Below are positions 32,697-45,064 of a stretch of DNA of 64,000 nucleotides, piece after piece; the stretch's first letter is position 1; each line of letters opens with the position of its first letter. This stretch comes from Mesostigma viride (taxonomy: Eukaryota > Streptophyta > Mesostigmatophyceae > Mesostigmatales > Mesostigmataceae): assembly GCA_009746045.1 (NCBI GenBank), contig RPFO01000027.1, positions 2,118,202 to 2,182,201 on the forward strand, in the 5' to 3' direction. Under the pieces are notes generated by a model that saw only the letters and a program-made list of their open reading frames with translations, was not told the origin of the DNA and ran no database searches. The translations under genes and the position numbers were made by a program.

Positions 32697-35600
32697 AGGC
32701 AGCTATGCTTCAGAGGTACACACTCACTACAACACACAAAGGCAGCACTTAGCCAAGTTGCTGGCAAAGAAAGACAAAAATAATGCCAGGCCTGTGTTTG
32801 AAGTGGGGGACCATGTGTTGTTTTTCAGAGAGGGTGACAGAGGAAGAGCACACTCTGCCAGATGGCACGGTCCAGCTGTAGTCACCAAAATTCATGAAGA
32901 AGGGACTGCAGTCACTATACAACATGACAGAGAGCGTGTGGTCAGCAAGCATAGACTCAAGCTTTATTACCCACCACTGGCAGACGTGTCAGGGGTAGAA
33001 TTCTTGGACATGGATTCAGAGCAGGAGTCTGGTGGATTGATCTCACCCAATGAATTGGCTAAGGACGTCATTGATGCAAGCACTAGTACCACAGTAGAAG
33101 CTCCTGTGTTCCTCAGTAGTGCAGCCCCACTACAACCCAATAGTCCACCTGGGCAGGAGGACGGTGCACAGGGTGAGCAGCAGGTAGCACCTCCCTCACA
33201 CCTGGAGGAGTCACAAAATAGAGCAGATCCTGTCGTTCCCAGGAAGTCATTTGCTGAGATTCTTAAGGCCTTGCACAAGGCACAGAACACTAAAGCAGTT
33301 GTGTCAACAGGTGCAGCACAAGTAAATGCTGTAGGGGATGCAGGTCAAGATCCTAGTATTTTGGCTGTAGATACCCAAGCACAGGTGAGTATCATCAGTG
33401 CAGCAGCTGTATCTGGTCTGAAAATGAAGGCCTCACCATGGGCTAGAGTGTCAGATTTTTCAGGCAAAACCAAAATGCAGGTCAAAGGTCAGGTGAGCAT
33501 TCAAATCTTGGGTATGCCCACCCCATTTCAGGTGGTTGAGGGTTACTCAGGGAATGCCCTGTTAGGGGAACCTTTTGTATCTTACCCTGGTGTTGTCATC
33601 TCAGCTGGGAGGTTGAGTGTGGCAGGGGTAGGACAGGTGCCTCTAGATCATTTTAAAATCCCTTTGAGCCAGATTAGCACTGGGTTGGATGCTGCCATCA
33701 ATGCAGTTAAGCCCAAGTACCTCCCAGGTCAGGAACCGTGTGTGGAGGACCTCATACACTCTCAAAAGCTACACCCTTCAGCGTTTGGGCTTGGTAGATG
33801 GGATGTTGCATCCATGTCTCCCCTGTCCTATGATGATATTGTACGGGACTGCCAGACGCAGATTGGGTTTCTTAAGTGGCTGGAGGCTTTTACCAAAGCC
33901 AGGGAGGAGTGGGTTGTTCCAGATGCACGTAGTCCCACACACACACCACCTGTGACTCCTCTTGATGCTATGCCAGCTGGAGCCAAGAAGCTAAGGTTAA
34001 AGTTTGTGTGCAAGCATAAACCTCAGGCTGATGGGGGACCACCCATTTTCCATGCTAGGCCATGTGTCACTGAGTTCAGGGGCTCTACAGAGCTGACAGA
34101 GGCTGAGCTTTATACTCCTGGTATTCAGCAAACGTCTCTCAAGGTGTTGCTTTCCTTGTTTTTGCATCAGCTTAATACAGGGAAGGATTATGTGTGTAAA
34201 GCCACAGATATCAAAAGAGCCTTTCTAAAGGGGGACCCTGCCATAGCACAGCAGGTCTGGAGAGGTCAGGTATACGTGGTGAATACTCCTAAGGTGTGGC
34301 ACAGGGATATTGTTCAACCCTTGTTGAGGCCAAACCTGGGGGTTGAAGGGTTGCAGTCAGCTCCAAAAATTTTTAGGCTGTCTGCACAGGAGGTATTCAT
34401 GAAGCTAGGGGCCACCTATGATGACATTGACCCTTGCTTGTTTGTCATACCACACCCTGATGGAATGATGATGTTTGTCTGGCATGGGGATGATCAGTTA
34501 ATCTCAGGTCCTAGAGCTGCAGTGGATGCTTTCATAGCTCAGGTGTCTGCCAGTTTTGAGATTGGCAAGCAGCTAGAGCTGGGCAAGGAGCCAGTCAAGT
34601 TCTGTGGCATGATGCTTGAGTTGCTGCAGCAGCAGGGCAGCTGGGTTTGTTCCATGCAGGCCTCTGCTGAATACATTAAGTCTTGTCTGGATGTCCTGCC
34701 TGTTCACATCACCCCTGACATGTGCCCTACCATTAGAGGCAAGCTTGGTTGGCTATGTGCTACATGTGCACCCCACCTGGCTTTTGTGAGCAGGGTAGAT
34801 GATGAGGTACTACAGGAGGTAGGAGCACGGGCAATCAAGCTAGCAGTTGTTGCATGATGGTCCACCTGTGATGCTTCACTCACTGGACCTGTTTACTCCC
34901 ATTCACATCACGTGCATGATGGATAGTTCAATGGAGTCCAGGGTAGTTACCAAGGTTCAAGCCAGAGAGGCTGGATTGTTTTTCCTGCATAACCAAGGTG
35001 GGAAGAAGTCACTAGTCTCCTGGTTCAGTAGATTGCACAAGAGGAAAGCTGTGAGTAGCAATGTAGCTGAATGCAGGGCTGTGGTATCTTCTGTCTTGCA
35101 TGCAAGGTATCTCAATCACTTGCTGGTCGGGCTTCAACACCAGGCTGGTAGCTCTGCAGGAGTGAAAGCACATTTGCTGACTGACTCTCAATCTATCATC
35201 GATCTCTTTCCTTGCCAATCCTTTGGCTGTACACTCGGACCTGGATTGGATTGTGCTAAAACAGGAATGCAAGTACCTGGAGTCTAAAGCCCACGTCAGG
35301 GACAAAGACAATGCTGCAGATGCACTGACCAAGGTGCCACAAGCAGCAGGACCACAATACCAGGTCTTGTATGGGTTGATGAACCCTGGTTACAGTCTGA
35401 AGTGACTGGCACATTGTACATGTTAGCCCATGACCCCCTGCCTAATACTGCAGCTGAAAGGCTGCAGTGGCAGCTGGGTAGTTTTCTGACAGTGAGAAGC
35501 ACTGGTCTAGAAAGTTGGGACATGATGAATGTGTTATTTATTGAATAAAATTTTGTGAGACACTTGTTTGGATGACCATGACATGCTGGGGGCTGGAGCA

Positions 35601-35792
35601 CCCATCTCACTCAGTTAAGAAACCATGCTTGAGACATGGGGCCTTTTTAATGCATCTCTTGTACATGTGTGAGGTGACCTTTGGGTCCTAGTAGTAGGTT
35701 ATCTGACAGCTTTTTTAAGGCATTGGGAATGGCTGCGTCCATTTGATGGCTATGTGTGTTTCTGTTGAAACCCAAAGAAAACTTAAAGTGGG

Positions 35793-36170
35793 AGTTAGTC
35801 TAAGTCTCCCGCCTGTAGCCTAAGTGGACACGTGCCAGCACCGCCGGCGCCCAATTGGGTACTGGGACGGTGCTGGACTAGAGCAGTCGTGGCATGGACA
35901 CGTGGCTGTACTCAGTATGTGATGAGCCGGTACCTCAGTACCGGGACTGTAGTTGTCATGTTAGGACTGACTAGATCAGGTTGTAACTGATAGGCTAGTC
36001 CGTCCAGGATCCGTAAGTTAGTTTAACTTACGCAAAGTCTGGCCAGCCATCGTTGACGGCTGGCCAGCGGTATATGTGCCACATTATCCTAATGCCAAGG
36101 TGTCTCGTCGTTCACACACACACGCCATTTGGCAGTGCCCAAGCATTCCAAGCTCAGTGTGTCCATAACT
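35793..36170 (+). repeat. 3' LTR of element B
   Basis: 378 bp, matching the 5' LTR; preceded by the polypurine tract AAAGTGGG. Ends CATAACT directly before ACTCC. Confidence 0.92.
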
Positions 36171-36590
36171 ACTCCGCGATGCCTTGGATAGTGCGGGATT
36201 GCGTCAGGTTGCTAAATTAATAAATAGGACTAGTGTCACCCGCTGGCTTCGCCCAGCCAAAAAAAGCACTTTGGGGCGGTTCAGGGCCTGCCCGCCGGCT
36301 GCCCGCTCACTGCGTAGTACGTGGTCCTTCACTGCGCTACGGAGAGGGGAACAGTACGGTGCTCGCTTCGCTGGCGGATTGGTGCGCAGTACGCTGCCCG
36401 CTGCCCGCTGGAATAGTACGGTGCTCGCTTCGCTCGCGGATTGGTGCGCCGTACGGTGCTCGCTCGCTTCGCTCGCTCGCTGGGCGCTTAGCGCGGATTG
36501 GTGGTCAGTGATTCCGGTTGTTTTGGATTGGCGGGGTACTCCGCGATGCCTTGGATAGTGCGGGATTGCGTCAGGTTGCTAAATTAGTAT
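36171..36590 (+). repeat. R repeat family: end of copy 2 and copy 3
   Basis: 36171-36226 is the missing end of copy 2 (GCGATGCCTTGGATAGTGC..GCTAAATTA). From about 36234 a third copy (CCGCTGGCTTCGCCCAGCC ... GGGGTACTCCGCGATGCC) shows the uninterrupted target, so element B can be placed to the base. Confidence 0.75.
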
Positions 36591-38380
36591 ATAGGATAAA
36601 AATAAGTCTCAGTCGGCAGCTGGCCGGCTGCTAGTTACACCACAGGAGTGTGTGAGGTGTGAGCAGTGTGAGCCAATACGGCAATACGGCAATACGGCAA
36701 AACCTCGGCGTATTGCGTATTTCGTATTATACACGTATTATACGCGTATTATACGCCAAGAGCTCAAAAAGTGGTTTTTTGTTCGGAAAAGTGGATTTTC
36801 AATTAGGATAAAATATTCTAAGGTGTATATCCCATGGGCGTGCCTCTCAAAAACTCTAGCTAATGTCTCAATCTTGATGAAAAACAATACAATGCACGTA
36901 GAGGTCGCCGGTAGCCGTTTGACACTCACTTGGTTGTCTCATCAATGGTATGAAGTGTATTTAATTAATTAATTAGTTAATTATCACGTGACTGCGTCAC
37001 GTGGGTGCCAATACAAAGTAGAGGAACCTTCAACCCCTTTACACAATGAGAGGGAGGGAGGGCGCCCTAGCTTCTCTCACTGCCACCGCCCACCAGTCGG
37101 TGGGCAGGCCACATCGAGCGCTCTATCCACATCACGGGGCCGGGGCGCATCACTGTGGGACAACCATTATTAACGATACCAGAGGTAGGCTGAAGCATAG
37201 CTGATGCTGTACAAGAAAGGTGAAGTGGGCTCAACGGGCGTCTGCTAAGGCATAAGCAAATGGCCACGCTGAGCCATGGCTGGGCTATTGTGATTGCGTT
37301 CATGCCACTCTAAACCGTTGAGACTACTCTAAGCCGTTGGGGCTAGATCAGTATACTATGCTCGAGAAATACATGGCAAGTCATGCTATAATGTAAAAGC
37401 TATGTCGATTGCCCTCTTCTAGACAGCTGGCTAGAATCTATTCTGGGGGAGCCCTAGGGGGCGTCGACAGTTTGTTGTTTACATAAAGGTCATGAAGTGT
37501 GATACTCATCCACTGCATGGTATATAGATTGCTAATTGAACTAATTCCTTATTACAACCATGAACTTATTGATAGGTATACGATTCGACCCAAAACCTTG
37601 ATACAGTATGCAATAAAACGTGAACAGGATAGCACATACCAGATCAAAACCGCAGATTAATTACCTTCCTTGCTGGAGCTAGCCGGATGCCCACCTCATC
37701 GATGTAGCTGCGAGCCGCTTTCCTGGCCGTCGTCGCCAATAAAACATGTCAGCAATATATTTTACACATCTATCCGCGTACAAACGTATCGACTTATTTC
37801 CCGCCTAGTAACAGTTAGCACATGCACGGCGACCGACCTGGTCGCTGATCAAACGAGGTTGCTGCACCGAGCATAGGGTCGAGACATATCTGCGCACACC
37901 CAGGCGTTGCCTGGCAATGATTTACGCTGTTTAGGACCTATGGATCATGCCTGCAAAATTGCAGTTCAAAATGTCAAGCCATGCTGAGTCCCATACCAGT
38001 CAGATTTCTGCACCTCCATGGCCGCGGAGGTCAACTATCATATTTATGCAAGTCGGTCTCGTTTTGCCATCGTTTACCCACGCCGTCAACTGGCAGAGAT
38101 GACAAGCGGGACCAACCGTAGGCCCGTACTCCCCAAGTACGGTTCAGGCTGCGTACCTGCCTAGGTCAGCAACGCCAAAACTAGCTCTGGCGCCAAATTC
38201 CGGAGCCGGGCGCCGTATAATACGCGAAAAATACGTATTATGCGCCGTATTTGCGTTGAGAACGCAATACGGCGTATTTCTAGTACGTTAGTACGCCAAA
38301 CCTCGCCGTATTGTATAATACGGCGTATTTACCGTATTATACGGCGTATTGGCGTACGCTGGGTGTGAGGTATTGAGAGT
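36591..38380. repeat. segment bounded by AATACGGCGTATT palindrome clusters
   Basis: 36670-36757 and 38213-38358 are dense in CGTATTATACG / AATACGGCGTATT motifs, with a hairpin at about 38240-38275. Possible flanking GTGTGAG repeat (36664-36670, 38362-38368). The 1.45 kb between has no credible gene; CACGTGAC...GTCACGTG at about 36985-37003 is palindromic. Could be a foldback element; ends unsure. Confidence 0.4.
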
Positions 38381-40597
38381 ACAACCAAGGTGCGTAGCTT
38401 CGCCTTCGGGTTAAACAATTCCAGGCTCAGCTACTGGGTCCACGCGCGCCGGACTGAGCCTCCCGCCTGCTGCCCATGGGCCATTGATGGGCCATGTTGT
38501 CCACGGCGTGGGACAAGTGCACAGCCAAATTCCCTGCGATCACTGTGATTCCTTTTTGCCTGGTACCACTCGCAGATTTGACCGTCAGATATTCGGCCCG
38601 CCAGTCTCAAGTCGTCGGATCTCAGGTTCGAAATAAACTTTTGAAATTTTGGTGGCTTTTGGGAAACTATGGAAAAGTGTCGCATATCCATAGCAATCGA
38701 GTACTCTTGTGTGGGATCCACTATATTCCGCCCCCCACTTTTTAGCTCGAAAATGGGAAGAGCCAAAAAGTTAAAAAAAAAGAGGAGCACATTGGGAAAA
38801 AAAAAATTCCCACGGCAGGACCACACATGCTTTTCAAATAGGCTAAGCAATAACCTCTTCAGTGTTTTTTCAAGGATAAGCATAATCCTCTTCATGGCTT
38901 TTTCAAGGATAAGCCGAATCCTCTTCATAGCTTTTTAAAGGATAAGCTTAATTAATCCTCTTCCAAGTGCTTGATTCTGCAAGCAGCTTGGGTATATCTC
39001 CGGCTCAGGCTGTCCGAACTGAACCCGCCAAGGGTTGTTCGCTCGTTTAAATTAAGTGGAAATGATAGGTGTGGTCCTTGACGGCACCACCACCTTCATG
39101 ACAGGGAGCGCAGCCAGCCGATTATATATTATGAAGATTGCAATAATGCTTTATGATGAAAGCAATGCCCAAACCATTCGTTCCATAACATTTGACAAAT
39201 TACAATGAATGCCGAGTTGTGCTGCCGCAACTGTATAAGAGTAATTAACTACATATCCTTGAGACCCATCGAAATCACCACAGACCGACCATGACGCCAC
39301 TGTGGCGCAACAGTACTGTTTACTTACGTCATAATCTATATCAACTGCGTGACTCTGCGCTCATGTCCCAGTTACTGGCACACTGGCCAACGACCAACCA
39401 GCCCTTTCCCGGGACTGTTCCCGGGTCAGCAGAACGTTTCTCGTCCACAATGCCAACAACATCCCAACCGGATCAAACCACTGTCAATCCTATCAACCAT
39501 CGTCATGGCAACGACATGCAACCACTCACGGGGGCTGCTCCGGTCTGTTCGAGAAGTTTAACCCCATGAAGACAACAAACTAGTTGTGACTCAGGGAGAG
39601 AAACGAGCGAACAACGACCACCATGGCCGCTGCGCTGCTCCTAAATACCTCCAAAAATCCCGGCATCCATGCGCTGTCGCATTTGCCAGCAAGCCGCCTG
39701 ACGTGCAGTTAGACTGCCAGCAAAATGCAGAGCAAGTCAGTTCGACAACCACGTGCGAGCCGGCACACCGCACACTACGATCTGCGTATCTAGCTTTGTC
39801 AGATGGACTGAACATCATTCCGTCTGGACAATACAAAAGATTCATAACTGTCAAATGTCACGCACCGGAATATTGCGCAAGCCACCAAGGCTTTGCGCCC
39901 CAAAGTCTTGCGCCTGAACCTAAGTCAGGTCACCTAAGACTGTCACTCTAGAAATTCAGGCCTTTCCGGCGCGGCGCTCCACACCGGCCCAAGGAACAAA
40001 GCCTGCGGCCTACTGAATCGGAACCAACCAAACGTCGGTAACGATTCCGATTACGGCAACCGCGTAACTTCTTGAGTGCACGGACGTAAATGATCACGGA
40101 CGTGACAAAAGGCGGCGCCCTGCATGGCGCGGTCCTATATATGCGTGACCGTAGATGAATGATCGGACGGTAGAATAGGATGCACAGAAACCCAGCGCGA
40201 GTGGTCTGTCGTCAGGATCCATGTAAACAGCGACGAAAATCGTTGGGGGGCGGGAGGAGAACCCCAAGAAATCGCGGCAGACAACGGGCGCGCTGAACCG
40301 TTGCGGAGGGGTGGCCAAGAAACCGCGGCAGTTACAAAAGGCGCCTGGACTTGTCAGCCTCAGTGGAACTGGTCAACAAGAATATTCTGCCGGCAGCCTG
40401 CTTCTTTGTCCGGGCCTGGACACTTTCTAGATCGGAATCTGTATTGGTTGGCCCACTCTGGTTCCGTGAGACAATCTCTACTAAAATGGCAGCCTGAAGA
40501 TTCAATCATCAGCTCCGGACTGCTCCGGAAGATGGTGGATGAAGATTCTCCCTTGGATTCTCCTTTTTTTTATTTCCGCAAGGCGGTTATTATTTTT
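38381..40597. other. non-coding stretch, no gene recognised
   Basis: Contains four degenerate 33-bp tandem units (about 38831-38963; TTTTTCAAGGATAAGC...CCTCTTCATGGC). Open frames at 38431-38928, 39291-39569 and 39586-39951 show no motif, and the first is mainly the tandem repeat. Nothing else seen. Confidence 0.5.
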
Positions 40598-40680
40598 CGG
40601 GGAAATGGGTATATTTTTTATTAGCCAATTATGGACCAAAGAGGTGAGAGGGGAAATGAGTATCAGCGAATCCTAAATGA
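40598..40680 (-). mobile_element. LINE 3' UTR fragment
   Basis: Matches the 3' UTR of LINE E ('cggggaaatgggtatatttt ... gagtatcagcgaatcctaaatga'). Very short; 5'-truncated copy. Confidence 0.75.
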
Positions 40681-42246
40681 GGCGGATCATAATTCAAGCG
40701 GATCATAATTCAATAATAAGGCGGTTATTATTCAAGCGGATCACTGAACTTCTCACGCGGACAAACAACAGGTAGGTACTGCAACCTGGTTCAAAAACCA
40801 ACTTCCCCGCCTCCCTGGAAACTGAACCCCCGGGGCGGGAATACTGGGCAGCACCCTTATTTCGTACAAAGGACTCCCATGGTACTGGCAGCGCATATGG
40901 ACAGGTTACAATAAGCTCAAGCCGGGTCGCCTAGTCTTTCCTACTACTCGAGAGGAGGTGGCACGGCAGCCACTCTTTTTTAATGACTTAATCACAGACG
41001 CTACTAACAAGCCCCTTGGCACTCTCCACGGACACAACCCGTATGATGGCTTTCTGCGCGCGTCACCGCCGATTGTCAGGGTGCTGGACCTCTACCTGGG
41101 GCACGGCGCTACGTATCGACGGCTCAGCTACGACGAGGTCAGCACTTGGGTCTCCCACATGCCCTCCCTGCAAGCGTGGCAAACTCTTATCAGTGCGATA
41201 CCAGCTGCGTGGCATGCATTGATGACTGCCCCACGCAAGCCAATTATAACCGGCGACTGGGTTAGCTTCTACGCCGACGGAGTCACGCCTGCGTGCAAGG
41301 GTTTAGTCGTGACGGTTCTGCCACATGAGGGGCTCCAACTACAACTGCTGGAAGCTATTTCTGGCCACAGTGGGTGTCTGTATCAACTATCCACCTTATA
41401 TGCGTACACGCCAGCTTCCCAGTGTCACCGCATACGCGTAGTCCCATGGTGTGTGCCAAGATCTTGCATGATCCAGCCGGACCCATTATCCCCGGTTGAG
41501 AGCATTACATGGCTACACGTGGGCAACACACGGCTCGATCTACTACATCTGGACCCGGTTGAATTTGGATGGGTCTTAACCAAGGGGGACATCAGAACCA
41601 GCAAATGTATCTTTGAGTACACCGCAGATTGGGGTTATGATATCTTGTTGCATACGTACCATCAGCCCCATCCGGGCCGAGCCCGCTGGGGAATACATTG
41701 GCCGGGCTACACTTGGGTTAAGATGATTACCCTGGCGGTAGACCACCCTCTCGTGGACCGCAGGGCCACTGATGTACAACATCTTTTGATGCATAGGGCG
41801 ATAGGGGTCTGCGCTACGCTCCACGAGCGTTTTGGTCATGATGCATCATGCCTGTGCACGCACCCTAGTGAAACCATTGAGCACAGGTTTCTTTACTGTA
41901 ATCTCCCTGGGGTTTGGACGTGGCTCATTAACATCTGGGCCGCATGGACGGCATCGCCACCCACTCTCCCAATTAGCGTGCGTACCATCATTTTCGGTAT
42001 TGCTGGCACACCAGGGACCGAGCTTTCAGTTTCCCAAGCAGAATGGATATGGCTACGCACTACTATGCTATACGCGATCTGGACCATACGCAACGAGACA
42101 GTCTTTAAGGTCCGCGAGGAGTATACCCGCGGCGGCGTAGTCCGGCGCTTTATATACCTATGGAATGCGGCTATGCGCCGCTACTGGCTGTTAGCTCAGG
42201 AACAACACAGGGTGTGGGACCCAGGGCCCAATAACGACAAGCCCAG

Positions 42247-44541
42247 TGTTACGTCGCGTAACAATTCGTTGTAGTTACGGACGTAAATTAGGTCTTTTGC
42301 CTCGGTTGTCCCCAGGTTTACGTTTAGGCTCCTACCGGGACATTATTGTCCTCGTAACAGTACTGTGGTACATTGGGTGCCGTTGGGCGCCGCGCCGCGT
42401 ACTTTATTAGTGGTCCTGATCCTGTGGTAGAATGTAGTGGACCAGCGTGCATCAGTAGATGTAGTGGACCAGCGTGCATCTGTAGGCGAGGGCCATGTCG
42501 GCCCGAGCGTGTTGGACCGTTGGTGACCATTTATGCGCGTTCTACCCCTTGTGTGTGTACTCGGCGTGTGTTAAATGAATTAACACATTTAGGCTTGGGT
42601 CACGGCAGTGTAGTTGTGTTTCCTTCCTCTATTCCTGGAGTAAACGGGTTTTGATAAATGGTTGTATGGCGTATTATAGTAACACCTACGTTAACTCGTC
42701 GTCTGTCCCAACTCAGTCCTCACAGGAGGACTGAGTTGACAATTTTCAACCGCGTGTAGCGACTAGGTGGGGGGTCCATCCCAAATGTTTTGATGTGGAT
42801 CTGGGGTGTACTAGATATCATTTTGTTGGCAAAAATACTGCATATGTGAAAACTTGACCCGAACACCTGAAAATTACACGGACGTTGGGCGCCCCTCGCG
42901 AATTTGCATTTTTCGGGATAAGAACGAGTGGGAAAAATTCAATCAAATCCTGGTGCATGAAGAAAAAATATAGGCATGTAAACAACATAGTTCTTGAAGC
43001 GTGGCAAAAAACTGGGCTCCATTTGGCCACTGCAACTGCCTGAAACAATTAAAAAACTCTCAGTCCTCAGGAGAGGAATGGGGCTTTTGCTAACTTTGCT
43101 AGCATGTAAGTGCGGTCATACTACATCACCGTGGCCACCAACCATCCCAATCAACTCATTTCCCTTCAAGCATTACAGGACAACACACTTGCATCATCAT
43201 ACTTCAGGTATATCATGCCTTATCATGTAGTGAGAGCCTATGCATGCATGTAGGGAATGGGCTTGGATACCTACCAACAAAGGGTTATGTTATAAGTGTC
43301 AACCACCAATATAATGGGTAGGTTAAGCATATTTCCATTGTTTCAAACAACAATAGATATGGCTATAACTGTTTTGCCTTGCCATGATGTGGCCAACATA
43401 GTTGCTGGCACATGATGGCAGTGGTTTGTCACCAAGACTTTTCACTCACCCGTAAAAGCTTGAATGCACCCTTGACGCAGCCCGTGGCCACACAATCATG
43501 CAGTATGAACGTAGCAAAAGAATAACTAACATCTATGAAGGTGTTTAAACCTGCACAGCTCCTAAAACCCTGCACAACTACACTGGGTTAAGGCAAATGC
43601 CTGCTAACATCATCTGAAAAGGGGGTTTTAGAGAGGGGCAGGCAACGGTCAAGAAAGAGCATCAAGACTTGAACCTGACAACGCCTCGCAAGCTTAAACT
43701 CATGTACGAACATCAAGGAACGAAGAGGCAACGATTATCCGGCTTTACCTGGCACGGCTGGCGTTACCTTGGCCCAGGCGGTGCCCGCAAAAGTGGCACT
43801 TTGCGGCACATAGACCATGACGTGACAGAATGGTCGAGATCATCAAATCTATACTGTCACTCAATATATTCTAATGCAACTCATGTTAACATGTAGAAAG
43901 AAACCTATCAGCCATTGAAATTGCGCCGGAAAGCAAGCGCAGTAATCAATTCCGTCGACCTGCCTTATCGAGGTTTTTTCCAGCAAGAACAGTGCCGACA
44001 CCGGGTAAATCGCATCCCCGCGAGCTAAAAATTGATTTATATCATCTTTAGGGCATGTTAAATCTATTTACTGAGTTTGGACGGCTAACTCGTCCGCAAA
44101 CGTAAACTGCATGCATGGGCGCGAGCCGCCATGGCTAGGTCGTGCATTTCCGGAACTCGCGTTTCACGTGGAAAAGTACCCTTACCACCTGTACTTTGAC
44201 CGTACAGTTAGCCGCGCATACCAAATCCAAAAAAATCCCAAAAATATGTCCAAGAAAGATCTTTTCACGTAGTATTTGAATAAATTTTGAGAGAATTTTT
44301 TTGTCAAACATTCTGACCGGGGCGAATTTTCTACGAAACCCAAAAACTCGGTCCTCTAGAGAGGACTGAGTTCAACTCAGTCCTCCGTAGAGGACCAGGG
44401 ACAGACGACGAGTTAATGCATTGAGATCAGCTCCGTCACGTTCGTCTTTCGCCAGAGGGTTGAGTAGAGGAGGCCTGACCAGTTTAGGTAGTATCAGGCC
44501 CATTAGAGGTAGAGGTGGAGGTAGATATCCGCGGCGTAACA
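42247..44541 (+). repeat. 5' LTR of element G (contains element H)
   Basis: About 573 bp after removing H and one TTAA. Contains two 23-bp direct copies of GTAGTGGACCAGCGTGCATC. The other LTR differs at about six positions. Confidence 0.9.
42695..44412. mobile_element. element H: TTAA-flanked inverted-repeat transposon (piggyBac-type target)
   Basis: Ends are CTCGTCGTCTGTCCC and its perfect reverse complement, flanked by TTAA (42691-42694, 44413-44416). Subterminal palindromes CTCAGTCCTC..GAGGACTGAG occur at both ends. The 3' LTR of G shows the empty site TTAA. 1718 bp with no recognisable transposase, so non-autonomous. Confidence 0.88.
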
Positions 44542-44553
44542 ATGGTTCCGGAG
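44542..44553 (+). promoter_or_regulatory. probable primer-binding site of element G
   Basis: TGGTTCCGGAGG begins one base after the LTR end; the TGG pairs with a tRNA CCA tail. The tRNA is not identified. Confidence 0.5.
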
Positions 44554-45064
44554 GAACTTCAGTAGGTAGTGAACGAGACGACTATCCCTTGCCACATACA
44601 CCTTTTCAAGACCCCTTCCGCGTCCAGGAACAAGAAGTCGACACTTCCTTGATAGGTAATGGGCGGGTCGCCTTCAAGCTAGGAGAGTAGTGCTGCCCGT
44701 TTCGGGACACGCTCTACCTAGATGCTAGACCTGCTCGCAGCGGATAAATCCTTTCGTAGTTAGCCTGTCCTTCGCCTTGTTTTCCTGCTTACGGTTGTTT
44801 CCTGTCTTAGATAGGGGAGTATTACTGTTCGGAGACGATTAGCGTCGCAGTACCTACACCTTTTTCCTTGTGCTGCTGCTTTATTAGACGGCCGCACCCG
44901 CAGAGTTACGGGTCGCTGTGTTAGGACGAGCGCTGGACTATCCGGTCGCTGACTTAGGACGAGAGCTGGACAATTCCGCCCTCATTCTTCTTTCGGTGAT
45001 CCAGATCGTCTAGCTAAGTCGCCTACCCCTACCCCGTCTAGCTTGACTTCACAAGACCCGCCAG

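Larger units (their letters stand above)
23946..35405 (+). pseudogene. Pol of element B, interrupted by element C and two 4-bp insertions
   Basis: Part 1 (23946-24955): zinc knuckle remainder, HHCC and catalytic core of integrase. Part 2 (32702-35405): GPY/F-like module, aspartic protease (AVDTQAQVSII), RT (ATDIKRAFLKG, HGDDQLISG) and RNase H to the stop at 35405. Frames break at 34841 (CTAG) and about 35200 (CGAT/GATC) compared with A. Outside these breaks it closely matches A, with the same integrase-protease-RT order. Confidence 0.9.
20899..36170 (+). mobile_element. element B: copia-like LTR retrotransposon containing element C
   Basis: 378-bp LTRs (20899-21276, 35793-36170), TSD ACTCC (20894-20898, 36171-36175). 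Only two LTR differences seen (21115 and 21209 regions). Same family as A. Pol is split at 24955/32702 by element C. Several 4-bp insertions relative to A break the frames. Confidence 0.93.

Noticed and set aside
38431-38928. 165-codon minus frame with repeated KRI.LILEK.
   Set aside because: The repeated peptide is the translation of a 33-bp tandem repeat; no other support.
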